Below are positions 24,984 to 35,056 of a stretch of 64,000 bases of DNA, one piece after another (positions within the stretch are counted from its first letter, which is position 1; every line of letters starts with the position of its first letter). The notes below the pieces were generated by a model. The model saw only the letters and a program-made list of their open reading frames with translations, had not been told where the DNA came from and did not search any database. The translations under genes were made by a program, and so were the position numbers. The DNA is from Cellulomonas pakistanensis (GTDB lineage: Bacteria; Actinomycetota; Actinomycetes; Actinomycetales; Cellulomonadaceae). The stretch lies in NCBI RefSeq assembly GCF_016862755.1, contig NZ_BONO01000015.1, positions 1 through 64,000 on the forward strand, in the 5' to 3' direction.

Positions 24984-26195
24984 TCAGACCGCCGGGGTCG
25001 GTGCGGGATCCGGGTCGTCGGTGGACGACCCCGTCGCGGCCGGGAACGGCGCGGCACTCGGCGCCGGGACCAGGGCCGCGGCGATCGCCGTCGTCAGCGG
25101 GATGGCCAGCACCAGGCCGATCGACCCGACCAGCGTCCGCACGACCTCCTCGGCGATCTCCCCGCTCGTGAGGCTGTCGAGCAGCGTCCGGTCGGACATC
25201 GCGACCAGCAGCACCAGCGGCAGCGCCGCCCCGAGGTACGCGAACGCCACGGTGTACACCGTCGACGCGATGTGGTCCCGCCCGATCCGCATGCCGCCGC
25301 GGAAGAGCTCGCGGCGCGTGGCGGCGGGCGACAGCGCCCGGATCTCCCACACCGCCGACACCTGCGTGATCGTCACGTCGTTCAGCACGCCGAGGCCAGC
25401 CAGGACGATCCCGCACAGCAGGATCCCCTGCAGGTCCGCCTCCGGCGCGGCCGCGCGCAGGTCCAGCGCGTACTCGCCGCTGAGCGCGTTGAGGTGCGTC
25501 GCGCCGGTGGCCCATGCGGCGAGCACGCCGGTCGCCAGCAGCCCGCCGAGCGTCCCGAGCAGCGCCGTCGACGTCCGGATCGAGACGCCGTGCGCGAGGT
25601 ACAGCAGCACGAACATGAGCGCCGACGCGGTCACCAGCGCGACCGGCAGCGCCGGCCCGCCGGTCAGCAGCGCGGGCACCGTGAAGCCGAGCACGCCGCC
25701 GACCGCCACCACGAGACCCGCCAGGGCGCCGAGCCCGCGCAGCCGCGCGACGGCCAGCACCAGCACGCCGAGCACCGCGGCGAGCAGCGCCATGGGCGGC
25801 CCGCGCACGAGGTCGACGAACACGTACGGCGCCGCGCCACCCGCCTGCGGCAGGGTCAGCACCCGGATCCGGTCGCCCGGCTCGATCACCTCGAGGTGCT
25901 CGGGCGCGACCTGGACCGTGATCGCCTCGCCGCCGTCGGTCTCGGCGAGCAGCGCCGGCCCGGTCGCGGACTCCGCCAGCAGGTCGACGTCGGTCGCGGT
26001 CACCTCGACGTACGACGAGCCCTCGGGCGTGGTGTCGAGCGTCGGGGCGTCGTCCCGCGGCCACAGCGCCACGAGCCCGGCGAGGGTCGCCAGCAGCGCG
26101 ACGCCGAGCAGCGCGACGACGACGGCGCGGGCCCGCCTGCCGACCGGGAGGTCGGGGGTGGGACCCGCGCCGTGCGCGTGGCCGTGGCCGGCCAG
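24984..26195 (-). CDS. YibE/F-like membrane protein, His-rich N-terminus, probable CTG start
   Basis: About 403 residues, paralogous to the protein at 23628-24893 (shared GLGVLNDVTITQ, RIGRDHIASTVYT, ELFRGGMRIG). The first canonical start is GTG 26072, but that would remove the first membrane helix. Upstream codons clearly continue the protein: GHGHAHGAG, then a helix AVVVALLGVALLATLAGLVA that aligns with helix 1 of the paralogue. Between the glyS TGA (26201-26199) and 26072 the only start-like codon before this region is CTG 26195, four bases after that TGA. The start is therefore uncertain. It is co-directional with glyS. Function unknown; His-rich ends suggest metal binding. Confidence 0.75.
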   Translation of the reverse strand: MAGHGHAHGAGPTPDLPVGRRARAVVVALLGVALLATLAGLVALWPRDDAPTLDTTPEGSSYVEVTATDVDLLAESATGPALLAETDGGEAITVQVAPEHLEVIEPGDRIRVLTLPQAGGAAPYVFVDLVRGPPMALLAAVLGVLVLAVARLRGLGALAGLVVAVGGVLGFTVPALLTGGPALPVALVTASALMFVLLYLAHGVSIRTSTALLGTLGGLLATGVLAAWATGATHLNALSGEYALDLRAAAPEADLQGILLCGIVLAGLGVLNDVTITQVSAVWEIRALSPAATRRELFRGGMRIGRDHIASTVYTVAFAYLGAALPLVLLVAMSDRTLLDSLTSGEIAEEVVRTLVGSIGLVLAIPLTTAIAAALVPAPSAAPFPAATGSSTDDPDPAPTPAV

Positions 26196-26198
26196 GGC

Positions 26199-27584
26199 TC
26201 AGGCCCCGACGAGCCGCTGCGCGAGGTAGCCGGTCACCTGGTCCAGCGCCACCCGCTCCTGCGTCATGTCGTCGCGGTGCCGGATGGTCACGGCCTGGTC
26301 CTCGAGGGTGTCGAAGTCGACCGTGATGCAGAACGGGGTGCCGATCTCGTCCTGGCGGCGGTAGCGGCGGCCGATGGCGCCCGCGTCGTCGAAGTCGACG
26401 TTCCAGGACCGGCGGAGCTCCGCGGCCAGGTCGCGCGCCTTGGGCGACAGGGCCTCGTTGCGGGACAGCGGCAGCACCGCGGCCTTGACCGGCGCCAGGC
26501 GCGGGTCGAGCTTGAGCACGGTGCGCTTGTCGACGCCGCCCTTCGCGTTCGGCGCCTCGTCCTCGGCGTACGACTCGATGAGGAACGCCATGAGCGACCG
26601 GGTCAGGCCGGCGGCCGGCTCGATGACGTACGGCACCCAGCGCTCGTCCTTCGTCTGGTCGAAGTACGACAGGTCCTGGCCGGAGTGCTTCGAGTGCGTC
26701 GACAGGTCGAAGTCGGTGCGGTTCGCGATGCCCTCGAGCTCGCCCCACTCGGAGCCGCTGAAGCCGAACTTGTACTCGATGTCGACGGTGCGCTTCGAGT
26801 AGTGCGACAGCTTCTCGGCGGGGTGCTCGTAGTGCCGCAGGTTGTCGCGGGAGATGCCCAGGTCGACGTACCAGTCGGTGCGCTGGTCGATCCAGTACTG
26901 GTGCCAGGTCTCGTCGGTGCCGGGCTCGACGAAGAACTCCATCTCCATCTGCTCGAACTCGCGGGTCCGGAAGATGAAGTTGCCGGGCGTGATCTCGTTG
27001 CGGAACGACTTGCCGATCTGGCCGATGCCGAACGGCGGCTTCTTGCGCGCCGTGGTGAGCACGTTGGCGAAGTTCACGAAGATGCCCTGCGCGGTCTCGG
27101 GCCGCAGGTAGTGCAGGCCGGACTCGTCCTCGACCGGGCCGAGGTACGTCTTCAGCATCATGTTGAAGTCGCGGGGCTCGGTCCACTGCCCGCGGGTGCC
27201 GCAGTTCGGGCAGGCGATGTCGGCGAGGCCGTTCTCGGGCGCGCGGCCCTTCTTCTCCTCGTACTCCTCGAGCATGTGGTCCTCGCGGAACCGCTTGTGG
27301 CAGTGCAGGCACTCCGTCAGCGGGTCGGTGAACACGCCGACGTGGCCGGAGGCCACCCACACCTGGCGGGGCAGGATCACCGCGGAGTCGAGGCCGACGA
27401 CGTCGTCGCGCGACTGCACGACGGTCCGCCACCACTGCTTCTTGATGTTCTCCTTGAGCTCGACGCCCAGGGGCCCGTAGTCCCACGCGGAGCGCGAACC
27501 GCCGTAGATCTCGCCGCTCTGGAAGACGAAGCCGCGCCGCTTGGCGAGGGAGACGACGGAGTCGAGACGGGACGGTGCTGCCAC
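26199..27584 (-). CDS. glyS: glycyl-tRNA synthetase, class II homodimer type
   Basis: The 461-residue enzyme charges tRNA-Gly. Class II motifs are visible: motif 2 region [20 protein letters not shown] with FEQMEMEFF, and motif 3 in [14 protein letters not shown] four-cysteine zinc site is formed by CLHCHKRF and CPNCGTRG (about residues 93-130). The N-terminus [18 protein letters not shown] is characteristic. It is the bacterial alpha2 type, complete in length. GTG 27584 follows AGGAG by about 8 bases. The YibE/F gene continues after its stop in the same frame. Confidence 0.96.
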   Translation of the reverse strand: MAAPSRLDSVVSLAKRRGFVFQSGEIYGGSRSAWDYGPLGVELKENIKKQWWRTVVQSRDDVVGLDSAVILPRQVWVASGHVGVFTDPLTECLHCHKRFREDHMLEEYEEKKGRAPENGLADIACPNCGTRGQWTEPRDFNMMLKTYLGPVEDESGLHYLRPETAQGIFVNFANVLTTARKKPPFGIGQIGKSFRNEITPGNFIFRTREFEQMEMEFFVEPGTDETWHQYWIDQRTDWYVDLGISRDNLRHYEHPAEKLSHYSKRTVDIEYKFGFSGSEWGELEGIANRTDFDLSTHSKHSGQDLSYFDQTKDERWVPYVIEPAAGLTRSLMAFLIESYAEDEAPNAKGGVDKRTVLKLDPRLAPVKAAVLPLSRNEALSPKARDLAAELRRSWNVDFDDAGAIGRRYRRQDEIGTPFCITVDFDTLEDQAVTIRHRDDMTQERVALDQVTGYLAQRLVGA

Positions 27585-27717
27585 GGTGAGTGCTCCTGGT
27601 GCCGGGGTCCTGCGCGCCTGGGTGGCGCGGGGGTGGGATCGCTGGACAGGCTACCGGGCCGCGGTGCCGGGGCGCCGGTCGCGCCGCCCTCCGGGACGGG
27701 CGGGTCGTGCTGCGGTT

Positions 27718-27746
27718 TTGACACTCGTTCTCAACAGGTCGATGAT
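27718..27746 (+). promoter_or_regulatory. znuA promoter with Zur-like box
   Basis: TTGACA (27718-27723), a 17-base spacer and GATGAT (27741-27746) end 6 bases before ATG 27753, so the transcript is probably leaderless. TTGACACTCGTTCTCAA (27718-27734) is an imperfect palindrome close to Fur/Zur operators and covers the -35. Repression by a zinc-bound Zur is inferred. Confidence 0.7.
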
Positions 27747-27752
27747 GGTCGG

Positions 27753-28691
27753 ATGCCGCTGCGCCGCCCCCTGCCCCTCGCCGTGTCCGCGGGGGTCGTC
27801 CTCGCCCTGACCGCCTGCTCCTCCGGGGGCTCGGGCGCGTCCGGCGGCGGCGACGGCGGCGACGGCATCGCGGTGCTGGCCTCGTTCTACCCGCTGCAGT
27901 ACGTGACGGAGCAGGTCGGCGGCGACCTGGTGTCCGTGGACTCGCTCACGCCGCCCGGGGCCGAGCCGCACGACCTCGAGCTGTCCCCCGCCCAGGTCGA
28001 CGCGGTCGGCCGGGCGGACCTCGTCGTGTACCTGTCCGAGTTCCAGGCCGCCGTGGACGACGCGGTCGACGCGAACCCGCCGGCGCACGTGGTCGACGCG
28101 GCGCAGGACACCGAGCTGCACGCGGCCGAGCACGAGGAGGAGGAGCACGCCGAGGACGACGGCCACGACCACGGCTCCCTCGACCCGCACTTCTGGCTCG
28201 ACCCGAGCCGCCTGCCCGCGGTCGCCGACGACGTCGCCGCGCAGCTCGCCGAGCTCGACCCCGACCACGCCGACGAGTTCCGCGCCAACGCCGAGGCGTT
28301 CACCCGGGCGATGACCGAGCTGGACGAGGAGTACCAGGCCGGCCTGGCGACCTGCGACAGCCGCACGATCGTCACGACCCACGAGGCGTTCTCCTACCTC
28401 GCCGAGCGGTACGACCTCGAGCAGGTCGGCATCGCGGGCGTCGACCCCGAGGGCGAGCCGTCGCCGGCGCGCCTGGCCGAGGTCGGCGACGTCGTGCGGG
28501 ACGAGGGCGTGTCGACGATCTTCTTCGAGACGCTGGCCAGCCCGAAGGTCGCGGAGACGCTGGCCGACGAGCTCGGCGTCGACACCGCGGTGCTCGACCC
28601 GCTCGAGGGCCTCACGGACGAGTCCCAGGACTACGTCTCCGTCGCGCGGGCGAACCTGGAGACGCTGCGGACCGCGCTGGGGTGCGCGTGA
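27753..28691 (+). CDS. znuA: zinc-type metal ABC transporter substrate-binding lipoprotein
   Basis: The 312-residue cluster A-I solute-binding protein captures Zn (or Mn) outside the cell. The lipobox is LALTACSSG (Cys about 22). Metal ligands are visible: PHDLELSP, DPHFWLDP, THEAFSYLAERY and a Glu/Asp in FFETLASPK. A His/acid-rich loop (HEEEEHAEDDGHDHG, about residues 129-143) precedes the second ligand, a hallmark of zinc-specific ZnuA. ATG 27753 has no Shine-Dalgarno and lies 6 bases after the -10. Its TGA overlaps the ATPase GTG. Confidence 0.93.
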   Translation: MPLRRPLPLAVSAGVVLALTACSSGGSGASGGGDGGDGIAVLASFYPLQYVTEQVGGDLVSVDSLTPPGAEPHDLELSPAQVDAVGRADLVVYLSEFQAAVDDAVDANPPAHVVDAAQDTELHAAEHEEEEHAEDDGHDHGSLDPHFWLDPSRLPAVADDVAAQLAELDPDHADEFRANAEAFTRAMTELDEEYQAGLATCDSRTIVTTHEAFSYLAERYDLEQVGIAGVDPEGEPSPARLAEVGDVVRDEGVSTIFFETLASPKVAETLADELGVDTAVLDPLEGLTDESQDYVSVARANLETLRTALGCA

Positions 28692-29479
28692 GCACGGGCG
28701 CCGCGGCCGCCGCCGAGCCCGCCGTCCTCGCCACCGGCGTCGACGTCACGCTCGGCGGCCACCAGATCCTGCAGGGCGTCGACCTGCGGGTCGGCCGCGG
28801 CGAGGTCGTCGCGCTGCTCGGCGCCAACGGCTCCGGCAAGTCGACCCTGGTCCGCGCGCTGCTCGGCATCGTGCCGCGCACCGCGGGCGAGGTGCACCTG
28901 CTCGGCGGCGCGCTCGGCAACGGCGTGCCGTGGGAGCGGGTCGGCTACGTCCCGCAGCGGCTGCCCGCCGGCGGCGGCGTCCCGGCCACGGGCCTCGAGG
29001 TCGTGACGTCCGGCCTGGTGCACGGCCGCACGCTCCGTCCGCCGCGCGACGCCCGGAAGCGGGCGCTCGCCGCGCTGGAGCAGGTCGGGATGGCCCGGCA
29101 CGCGCGCCGCTCCGTGCTGCAGATGTCCGGCGGTCAGCAGCAGCGGGTGCTGATCGCCCGCGCGCTCGTCCGCGAGCCCGACCTGCTGGTGCTCGACGAG
29201 CCGACCTCCGGCATCGACCTGCCCACCCAGGAGACGTTCGTCGCCACCGTGCGCGCGCTGCACGACGCCGGCGGCACCGTCCTGGTGATCCTGCACGAGC
29301 TCGGCTCGTTCGCCGGGCTGATCGACCGCGCGGTCGCGCTGCGGCACGGCCGCGTCGTGTACGACGGCCCGCCGCCGCGGCCGCGCGGCGAGCACGCCGG
29401 CCCGGAGCACGAGCACACCCACCCGCACGCCGACCCGCCCACGCCGGGCGCCGGGCTGTCGATGGAGGTCCTGCCGTGA
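28688..29479 (+). CDS. znuC: zinc-type metal ABC transporter ATPase
   Basis: The 263-residue ABC ATPase energises metal uptake. Walker A is GANGSGKST, the Q-loop is in VGYVPQRLP, the signature is MSGGQQQRV (Met replacing Leu), Walker B is LLVLDEPTSG and the switch His is in ILHELG. The C-terminal tail is His-rich (HAGPEHEHTHPHADPP), possibly a metal sensor. GTG 28688 overlaps the znuA stop (GTGA); another GTG six bases earlier is less likely. It overlaps znuB the same way. Confidence 0.93.
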   Translation: MSTGAAAAAEPAVLATGVDVTLGGHQILQGVDLRVGRGEVVALLGANGSGKSTLVRALLGIVPRTAGEVHLLGGALGNGVPWERVGYVPQRLPAGGGVPATGLEVVTSGLVHGRTLRPPRDARKRALAALEQVGMARHARRSVLQMSGGQQQRVLIARALVREPDLLVLDEPTSGIDLPTQETFVATVRALHDAGGTVLVILHELGSFAGLIDRAVALRHGRVVYDGPPPRPRGEHAGPEHEHTHPHADPPTPGAGLSMEVLP

Positions 29480-30402
29480 CGTGGTTCGAGACGCTCGGCG
29501 CCATGCTGTCGTCGCCCCTCATGCAGCGCGCGCTCATCGCGGCCGTGCTGGTCGGCGCCGCGGCGCCCGTCGTCGGCACGTTCCTCGTGCAGCGCCGGCT
29601 CGCGCTGATGGGCGACGGCCTCGGTCATGTCGCGCTGACCGGCGTCGCCCTCGGCTGGCTGGTCGGCACCTGGGCGGGCCTGGTGCCGCAGGACGCGCTG
29701 GCCATCCCCGGCGCCGTCATCGCGGCGCTCATCGGGTCCGTCGCGATCGAGTGGGTCCGCGCCCGCGGCCGGACGTCCGGCGACCTCGCGCTGGCGCTCA
29801 TGTTCTACGGCGGCATCGCCGGTGGCGTGCTGCTCATCAAGCTCGCCGGCGGCACGAACGCCAACCTGGTGTCGTACCTGTTCGGCTCGATCTCCACCGT
29901 GTCGACCGGCGACCTGTGGTGGACCGCCGGCCTCGCCGCGGGGGTGCTGCTGGTCGGGCTCGGGCTGCGGCACGTGCTGTTCGCGGTGAGCCACGACGAG
30001 GAGTTCGCGCGCGGCTCCGGCCTGCCCGTGACGGCGATCAACATGGTGGTGGCCGCGATGTCGGCGCTCACGGTCACCGTCGCGATGCGGGTGGTCGGGC
30101 TGCTGCTGGTCAGCGCGCTCATGATCGTGCCGGTCGCGGTGGCGCAGCTCGTCGTCGGCTCGTTCGCGCGGGTCATGGCCCTGGCGTCCGGCATCGGCGT
30201 CGCGGTCAGCGTGGTCGGTCTGTCGATCACGTACTGGGAGGACATCCCGCCCGGCGCGACGATCGTGCTGCTGGCGATCGCCCTGTACGCGATGGCGGCG
30301 GTCACGCGGCCGCTGCTGACCCGGCGGCGCACCGACGAGGCCCCGCACGACCCGCACCCGGAGCTGCCGGACGACGTCGACCTGCCCGTGGCCGCGCGCT
30401 GA
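29476..30402 (+). CDS. znuB: zinc-type metal ABC transporter permease
   Basis: The 308-residue ABC-3 family permease has about eight or nine membrane helices. Family cues are FLVQRRLALMGDGLGHVALT near residue 35, FGSISTVSTGDLWW, and VVGLLLVSALMIVPVAVAQ near 210. The His/Pro-rich C-terminal tail (HDPHPELPDDVD) is cytoplasmic. GTG 29476 overlaps the znuC stop by four bases. The operon ends here, and no zur gene follows. Confidence 0.93.
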   Translation: MTWFETLGAMLSSPLMQRALIAAVLVGAAAPVVGTFLVQRRLALMGDGLGHVALTGVALGWLVGTWAGLVPQDALAIPGAVIAALIGSVAIEWVRARGRTSGDLALALMFYGGIAGGVLLIKLAGGTNANLVSYLFGSISTVSTGDLWWTAGLAAGVLLVGLGLRHVLFAVSHDEEFARGSGLPVTAINMVVAAMSALTVTVAMRVVGLLLVSALMIVPVAVAQLVVGSFARVMALASGIGVAVSVVGLSITYWEDIPPGATIVLLAIALYAMAAVTRPLLTRRRTDEAPHDPHPELPDDVDLPVAAR

Positions 30403-30441
30403 CCCCGGGCGGCGTGGCGGTCGCGCGCGCGAGGCGGGGGC

Positions 30442-30515
30442 TCGTCGAGTGGGCACCGGACACGTCGAGTGGGTATCCCGTGGATGCCCACTCGACGCGC
30501 CTGATGCCCACTCGG
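30442..30515. repeat. nested intergenic palindromes, GTCGAGTGGGCATCC type
   Basis: CGTCGAGTGGGTATCC (30463-30478) and GGATGCCCACTCGACG (30482-30497) form a 16-bp stem with one G-T pair and a 3-base loop. A second half-copy flanks each side (GTCGAGTGGGCACC near 30444, GATGCCCACTCGG near 30503). It follows znuB and can end that operon. The 198-base gap holds nothing else but the next promoter. Confidence 0.75.
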
Positions 30516-30587
30516 CGGCACAGCGGGCGCGGCGTGGCGTCGGTCTCACCCGGGACCCGGTCCCCCAGGTCAGGCTCACCTCACTCG

Positions 30588-30593
30588 TAGACT
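30588..30593 (+). promoter_or_regulatory. -10 hexamer TAGACT, leaderless start of the DedA-type gene
   Basis: TAGACT at 30588-30593 is followed by the 7 bases CGGTCGG and GTG 30601. No Shine-Dalgarno. Confidence 0.55.
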
Positions 30594-30600
30594 CGGTCGG

Positions 30601-31245
30601 GTGAGCGACACGGCGGCGGCGTACGGCATGGGCGGGTGGCCGTTCTGGGCCGTCATCGCCGGGCTGTTCGTCGTCGTGATGGCCCGCTCGCACCTCTTCT
30701 ACTGGGTCGGGCGGGGCGTGACCTCGGGCGCGGCGCGGCTGGCCGACCGGGCCGGCGAGGGGGCCGACCGGGTCGGCGAGGAGGCCGACGAGCCCGACGC
30801 GGGCGCCCCCGCGGCACCGGCCGAGCCCGCCCGGGCCCCGCGCGGCGCCGCGGCCCGGGCGCGCGTGCACCGGCTGATGAGCCTGCCGACCGCCCGGCGC
30901 GGCCTCGCGCTCGTGCACCGGTTCGGGCCGTTCGCCGTCACGCTCGCCTACCTGACCGTCGGCGTGCAGACGGCCGTGTTCGTCGGCTCGGGGCTGCTGC
31001 GGATGCCGTACCCGCGGTTCCTGGCCGCGTCGATCCCCGGCAGCGTCGCGTGGGCGTTCATCTGGGGCACCGTCGGGCTCGGCGCCGTGTGGGCCGCGGT
31101 CCGGCTGGCGACGGCGTCCCCGTGGGGCCTGGCCGCGGTGCTGCTCGCGGTGGCGGCGCTGGTGACGTGGGCGGTCGTGCGCCGCCGCGCCCGGCGCGGC
31201 GCCGAGCCCCGCGACCCCGCCGCCCCGGCCGACCAGCTCGTCTGA
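30601..31245 (+). CDS. DedA/VTT-family membrane protein
   Basis: The 214-residue membrane protein has a DedA-like core: WAVIAGLFVVVMARSHLFYWV at the N-terminus and HRFGPFAVTLAYLTVGVQTA then ASIPGSVAWAFIWGTVG later. A charged Ala/Pro/Glu-rich cytoplasmic loop (about residues 45-85) separates the first part from the core. DedA proteins are linked to undecaprenyl-phosphate or phospholipid recycling, and the convergent neighbour is uppS, which makes undecaprenyl diphosphate; a functional link is only suggestive. GTG 30601 is a probable leaderless start. Confidence 0.75.
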   Translation: MSDTAAAYGMGGWPFWAVIAGLFVVVMARSHLFYWVGRGVTSGAARLADRAGEGADRVGEEADEPDAGAPAAPAEPARAPRGAAARARVHRLMSLPTARRGLALVHRFGPFAVTLAYLTVGVQTAVFVGSGLLRMPYPRFLAASIPGSVAWAFIWGTVGLGAVWAAVRLATASPWGLAAVLLAVAALVTWAVVRRRARRGAEPRDPAAPADQLV

Positions 31246-31259
31246 GGGGCACCCGGCCG

Positions 31260-31321
31260 CCGAGACGGCACCTCTCGGCTGTCCGAGCCGGGCCGGGCAC
31301 AGCCGAGAGCTGCCATCTCGG
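31260..31321. repeat. intergenic palindrome, CCGAGATGGCAACTCTCGGC family, copy 2
   Basis: The arms at 31260-31282 and 31299-31321 pair over 23 bases with two mismatches. They match the arms at 24905-24966 closely, including the ACAGCCGAGAG core. It sits between the convergent DedA-type and uppS genes. Confidence 0.85.
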
Positions 31322-31358
31322 GGAGCAGGCCGTCCCCGCGAGGGCGGCACCCGCGGGG

Positions 31359-32135
31359 TCAGGACTCCGCGGGCTTGTCGATCGCGCCGCCGTAGCGTCG
31401 GTCGCGGCGCGCGTACGTCTCGATCGCGCGCCACAGGTGCCGGCGGTCGACGTCCGGCCACGGCTCGTCCAGGAACACCAGCTCGGCGTAGGCGGCCTGC
31501 CAGATCATGAAGTTCGACGTGCGCTGCTCCCCCGACGACCGCAGGAACAGGTCCACGTCGGGCAGGTCGGGCTCGTCGAGGTAGCGCTGAATCGTCTTCT
31601 CGGAGACCTTGTCGGCCTTGAGCCGGCCCGCGGCCACGTCCTGCGCGATCGCCTTGGCGGCGTCCGCGATCTCGGCCCGGCCGCCGTAGTTCACGCACAT
31701 GGTGAGCGTGCAGGTGGTGTTGCCGCGGGTCAGCCGCTCGGCCTCCTCCAGCTCGGAGATGACCGACCGCCACAGCCGCGGCCGCCGGCCGGCCCAGCGC
31801 ACCCGCACGCCCCAGTCGTTCATCACGTCGCGGCGGCGGCGCAGCACGTCCCGGTTGAACCCCATGAGGAAGCGCACCTCCTCCGGCGACCGCGTCCAGT
31901 TCTCCGTCGAGAACGCGTACGCCGACACGTGCTGCACTCCGATCTCGATCGCCCCGGCGACGACGTCGAGCAGCGACGCCTCCCCCGCGGCGTGCCCGGC
32001 GGTGCGCGGCAGCCCGCGGGCGTTCGCCCACCGGCCGTTGCCGTCCATGACGATCGCGACGTGCTTCGGGACGAGCTCCTTCGGCAGCACGGGCGGGCGG
32101 GCCCCGCTCGGGTGCGGGGGCGGCGGAACCGGCAT
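31359..32135 (-). CDS. uppS: isoprenyl transferase (undecaprenyl diphosphate synthase family)
   Basis: The 258-residue cis-prenyltransferase makes polyprenyl diphosphate carriers for cell-wall synthesis. The catalytic motif [18 protein letters not shown] (about residues 25-42) holds the essential Asp. Further motifs are [36 protein letters not shown] and [19 protein letters not shown]. The proline-rich first 20 residues are extra. ATG 32135 shares one base with the recO stop, so the two are co-translated. Product chain length cannot be read from sequence. Confidence 0.93.
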   Translation of the reverse strand: MPVPPPPHPSGARPPVLPKELVPKHVAIVMDGNGRWANARGLPRTAGHAAGEASLLDVVAGAIEIGVQHVSAYAFSTENWTRSPEEVRFLMGFNRDVLRRRRDVMNDWGVRVRWAGRRPRLWRSVISELEEAERLTRGNTTCTLTMCVNYGGRAEIADAAKAIAQDVAAGRLKADKVSEKTIQRYLDEPDLPDVDLFLRSSGEQRTSNFMIWQAAYAELVFLDEPWPDVDRRHLWRAIETYARRDRRYGGAIDKPAES

Positions 32136-32866
32136 CAGATCCTCTCGACCAGGGGCAGCGAGCGCAGCGTGCGCTCGAGGTGGAACTGCGAGTACGCGGA
32201 CACCATCCCGTTGCCCTCCCGGCGGTGCCGCTCGGCGGAGGCGTCGGCGACGGCCCAGTCGCCCACGAGCAGCGCGGACAGCAGCTCGAACGTCTCGGGC
32301 GCTGGGGCGGTGGCGCCGGGCGGGCGGCAGGACACGCAGACGGCGCCACCCTGCGCGACCGCGAACGAGTGGTGCGGGCCCGGCCGGCCGCAGCGGGCGC
32401 AGTCGGTGAAGGACGGCGCCCAGCCGGCGATCGCGAGCGCGCGCAGCAGGTACGAGTCGAGCACCAGGCCCGGCGCGTGCTCCCGGCCGGCGAGCGCCCG
32501 GACGGCGCCGACCAGCAGCCAGTACTGCTGGAGCGCCGGCTCGCGCTCGGCCTCGACCAGCCGCTCGGCGGTCTCCAGCATCACGGTGCCCGCGGTGTAG
32601 AGCGCGTAGTCCTCGCAGACCGGCCGGCCGTACGCGCCCAGCGTCTCGACCTGGGTGACGACGTCGAGGTTCCGGCCGGTGTTCAGCTGCACGTCGATGT
32701 GCATGAACGGCTCGAGCCGGGACCCGAACCGCGAGGTGGTGCGGCGCACGCCCTTGCCGACCGCCCGCACCTTGCCGTGGGTGCGGGTCAGGAGGGTGAC
32801 GATCCGGTCCGCCTCCCCCAGCTTGTGGGTGCGCAGCACGATCGCCTCGTCGCGGTAGAGGCTCAC
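32135..32866 (-). CDS. recO: DNA repair protein RecO
   Basis: The 243-residue protein helps load RecA in the RecFOR pathway. The N-terminal OB fold is recognisable ([20 protein letters not shown]). The zinc-binding part has CARCGRP and CVSCRPP (about residues 155-180). Length is normal. GTG 32866 is chosen because homologous sequence begins there and GATGAT ends 6 bases upstream; the extension to 32947 is low-complexity. The recO-uppS pairing is a standard actinobacterial arrangement. Confidence 0.93.
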   Translation of the reverse strand: MSLYRDEAIVLRTHKLGEADRIVTLLTRTHGKVRAVGKGVRRTTSRFGSRLEPFMHIDVQLNTGRNLDVVTQVETLGAYGRPVCEDYALYTAGTVMLETAERLVEAEREPALQQYWLLVGAVRALAGREHAPGLVLDSYLLRALAIAGWAPSFTDCARCGRPGPHHSFAVAQGGAVCVSCRPPGATAPAPETFELLSALLVGDWAVADASAERHRREGNGMVSAYSQFHLERTLRSLPLVERI

Positions 32867-32872
32867 GACCCC

Positions 32873-32878
32873 ATCATC
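32873..32878 (-). promoter_or_regulatory. -10 hexamer GATGAT, leaderless start of recO
   Basis: GATGAT at 32878-32873 is followed by GGGGTC and GTG 32866. The same hexamer and gap length occur at znuA. Confidence 0.5.
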
Positions 32879-32969
32879 CCCCGCGGGCGCCGCCGAGCGC
32901 GCACGTGTTCGCCGACCGCGTGCCGCGTCGCCGCAGGACCTCCGCACGTCGCGCCCCGGACGCGGCGAC

Positions 32970-32990
32970 GCCCGGCCCCGCGGGCCGGGC
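32970..32990. terminator. hairpin downstream of leuA
   Basis: GCCCGGCCC (32970-32978) and GGGCCGGGC (32982-32990) form a 9-bp GC stem with a 3-base loop, about 80 bases past the leuA stop. The remaining intergenic bases show only short GC-rich complementarities. Confidence 0.5.
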
Positions 32991-33070
32991 GCGGGTGGGC
33001 GCGGCGGGCGGGACCGGGCACCGGGGCCGGTCGGGGGTGGCGCCGGCCCCGTCCAGGGGCCCGCGCGGGA

Positions 33071-35056
<1,986 letters not shown>

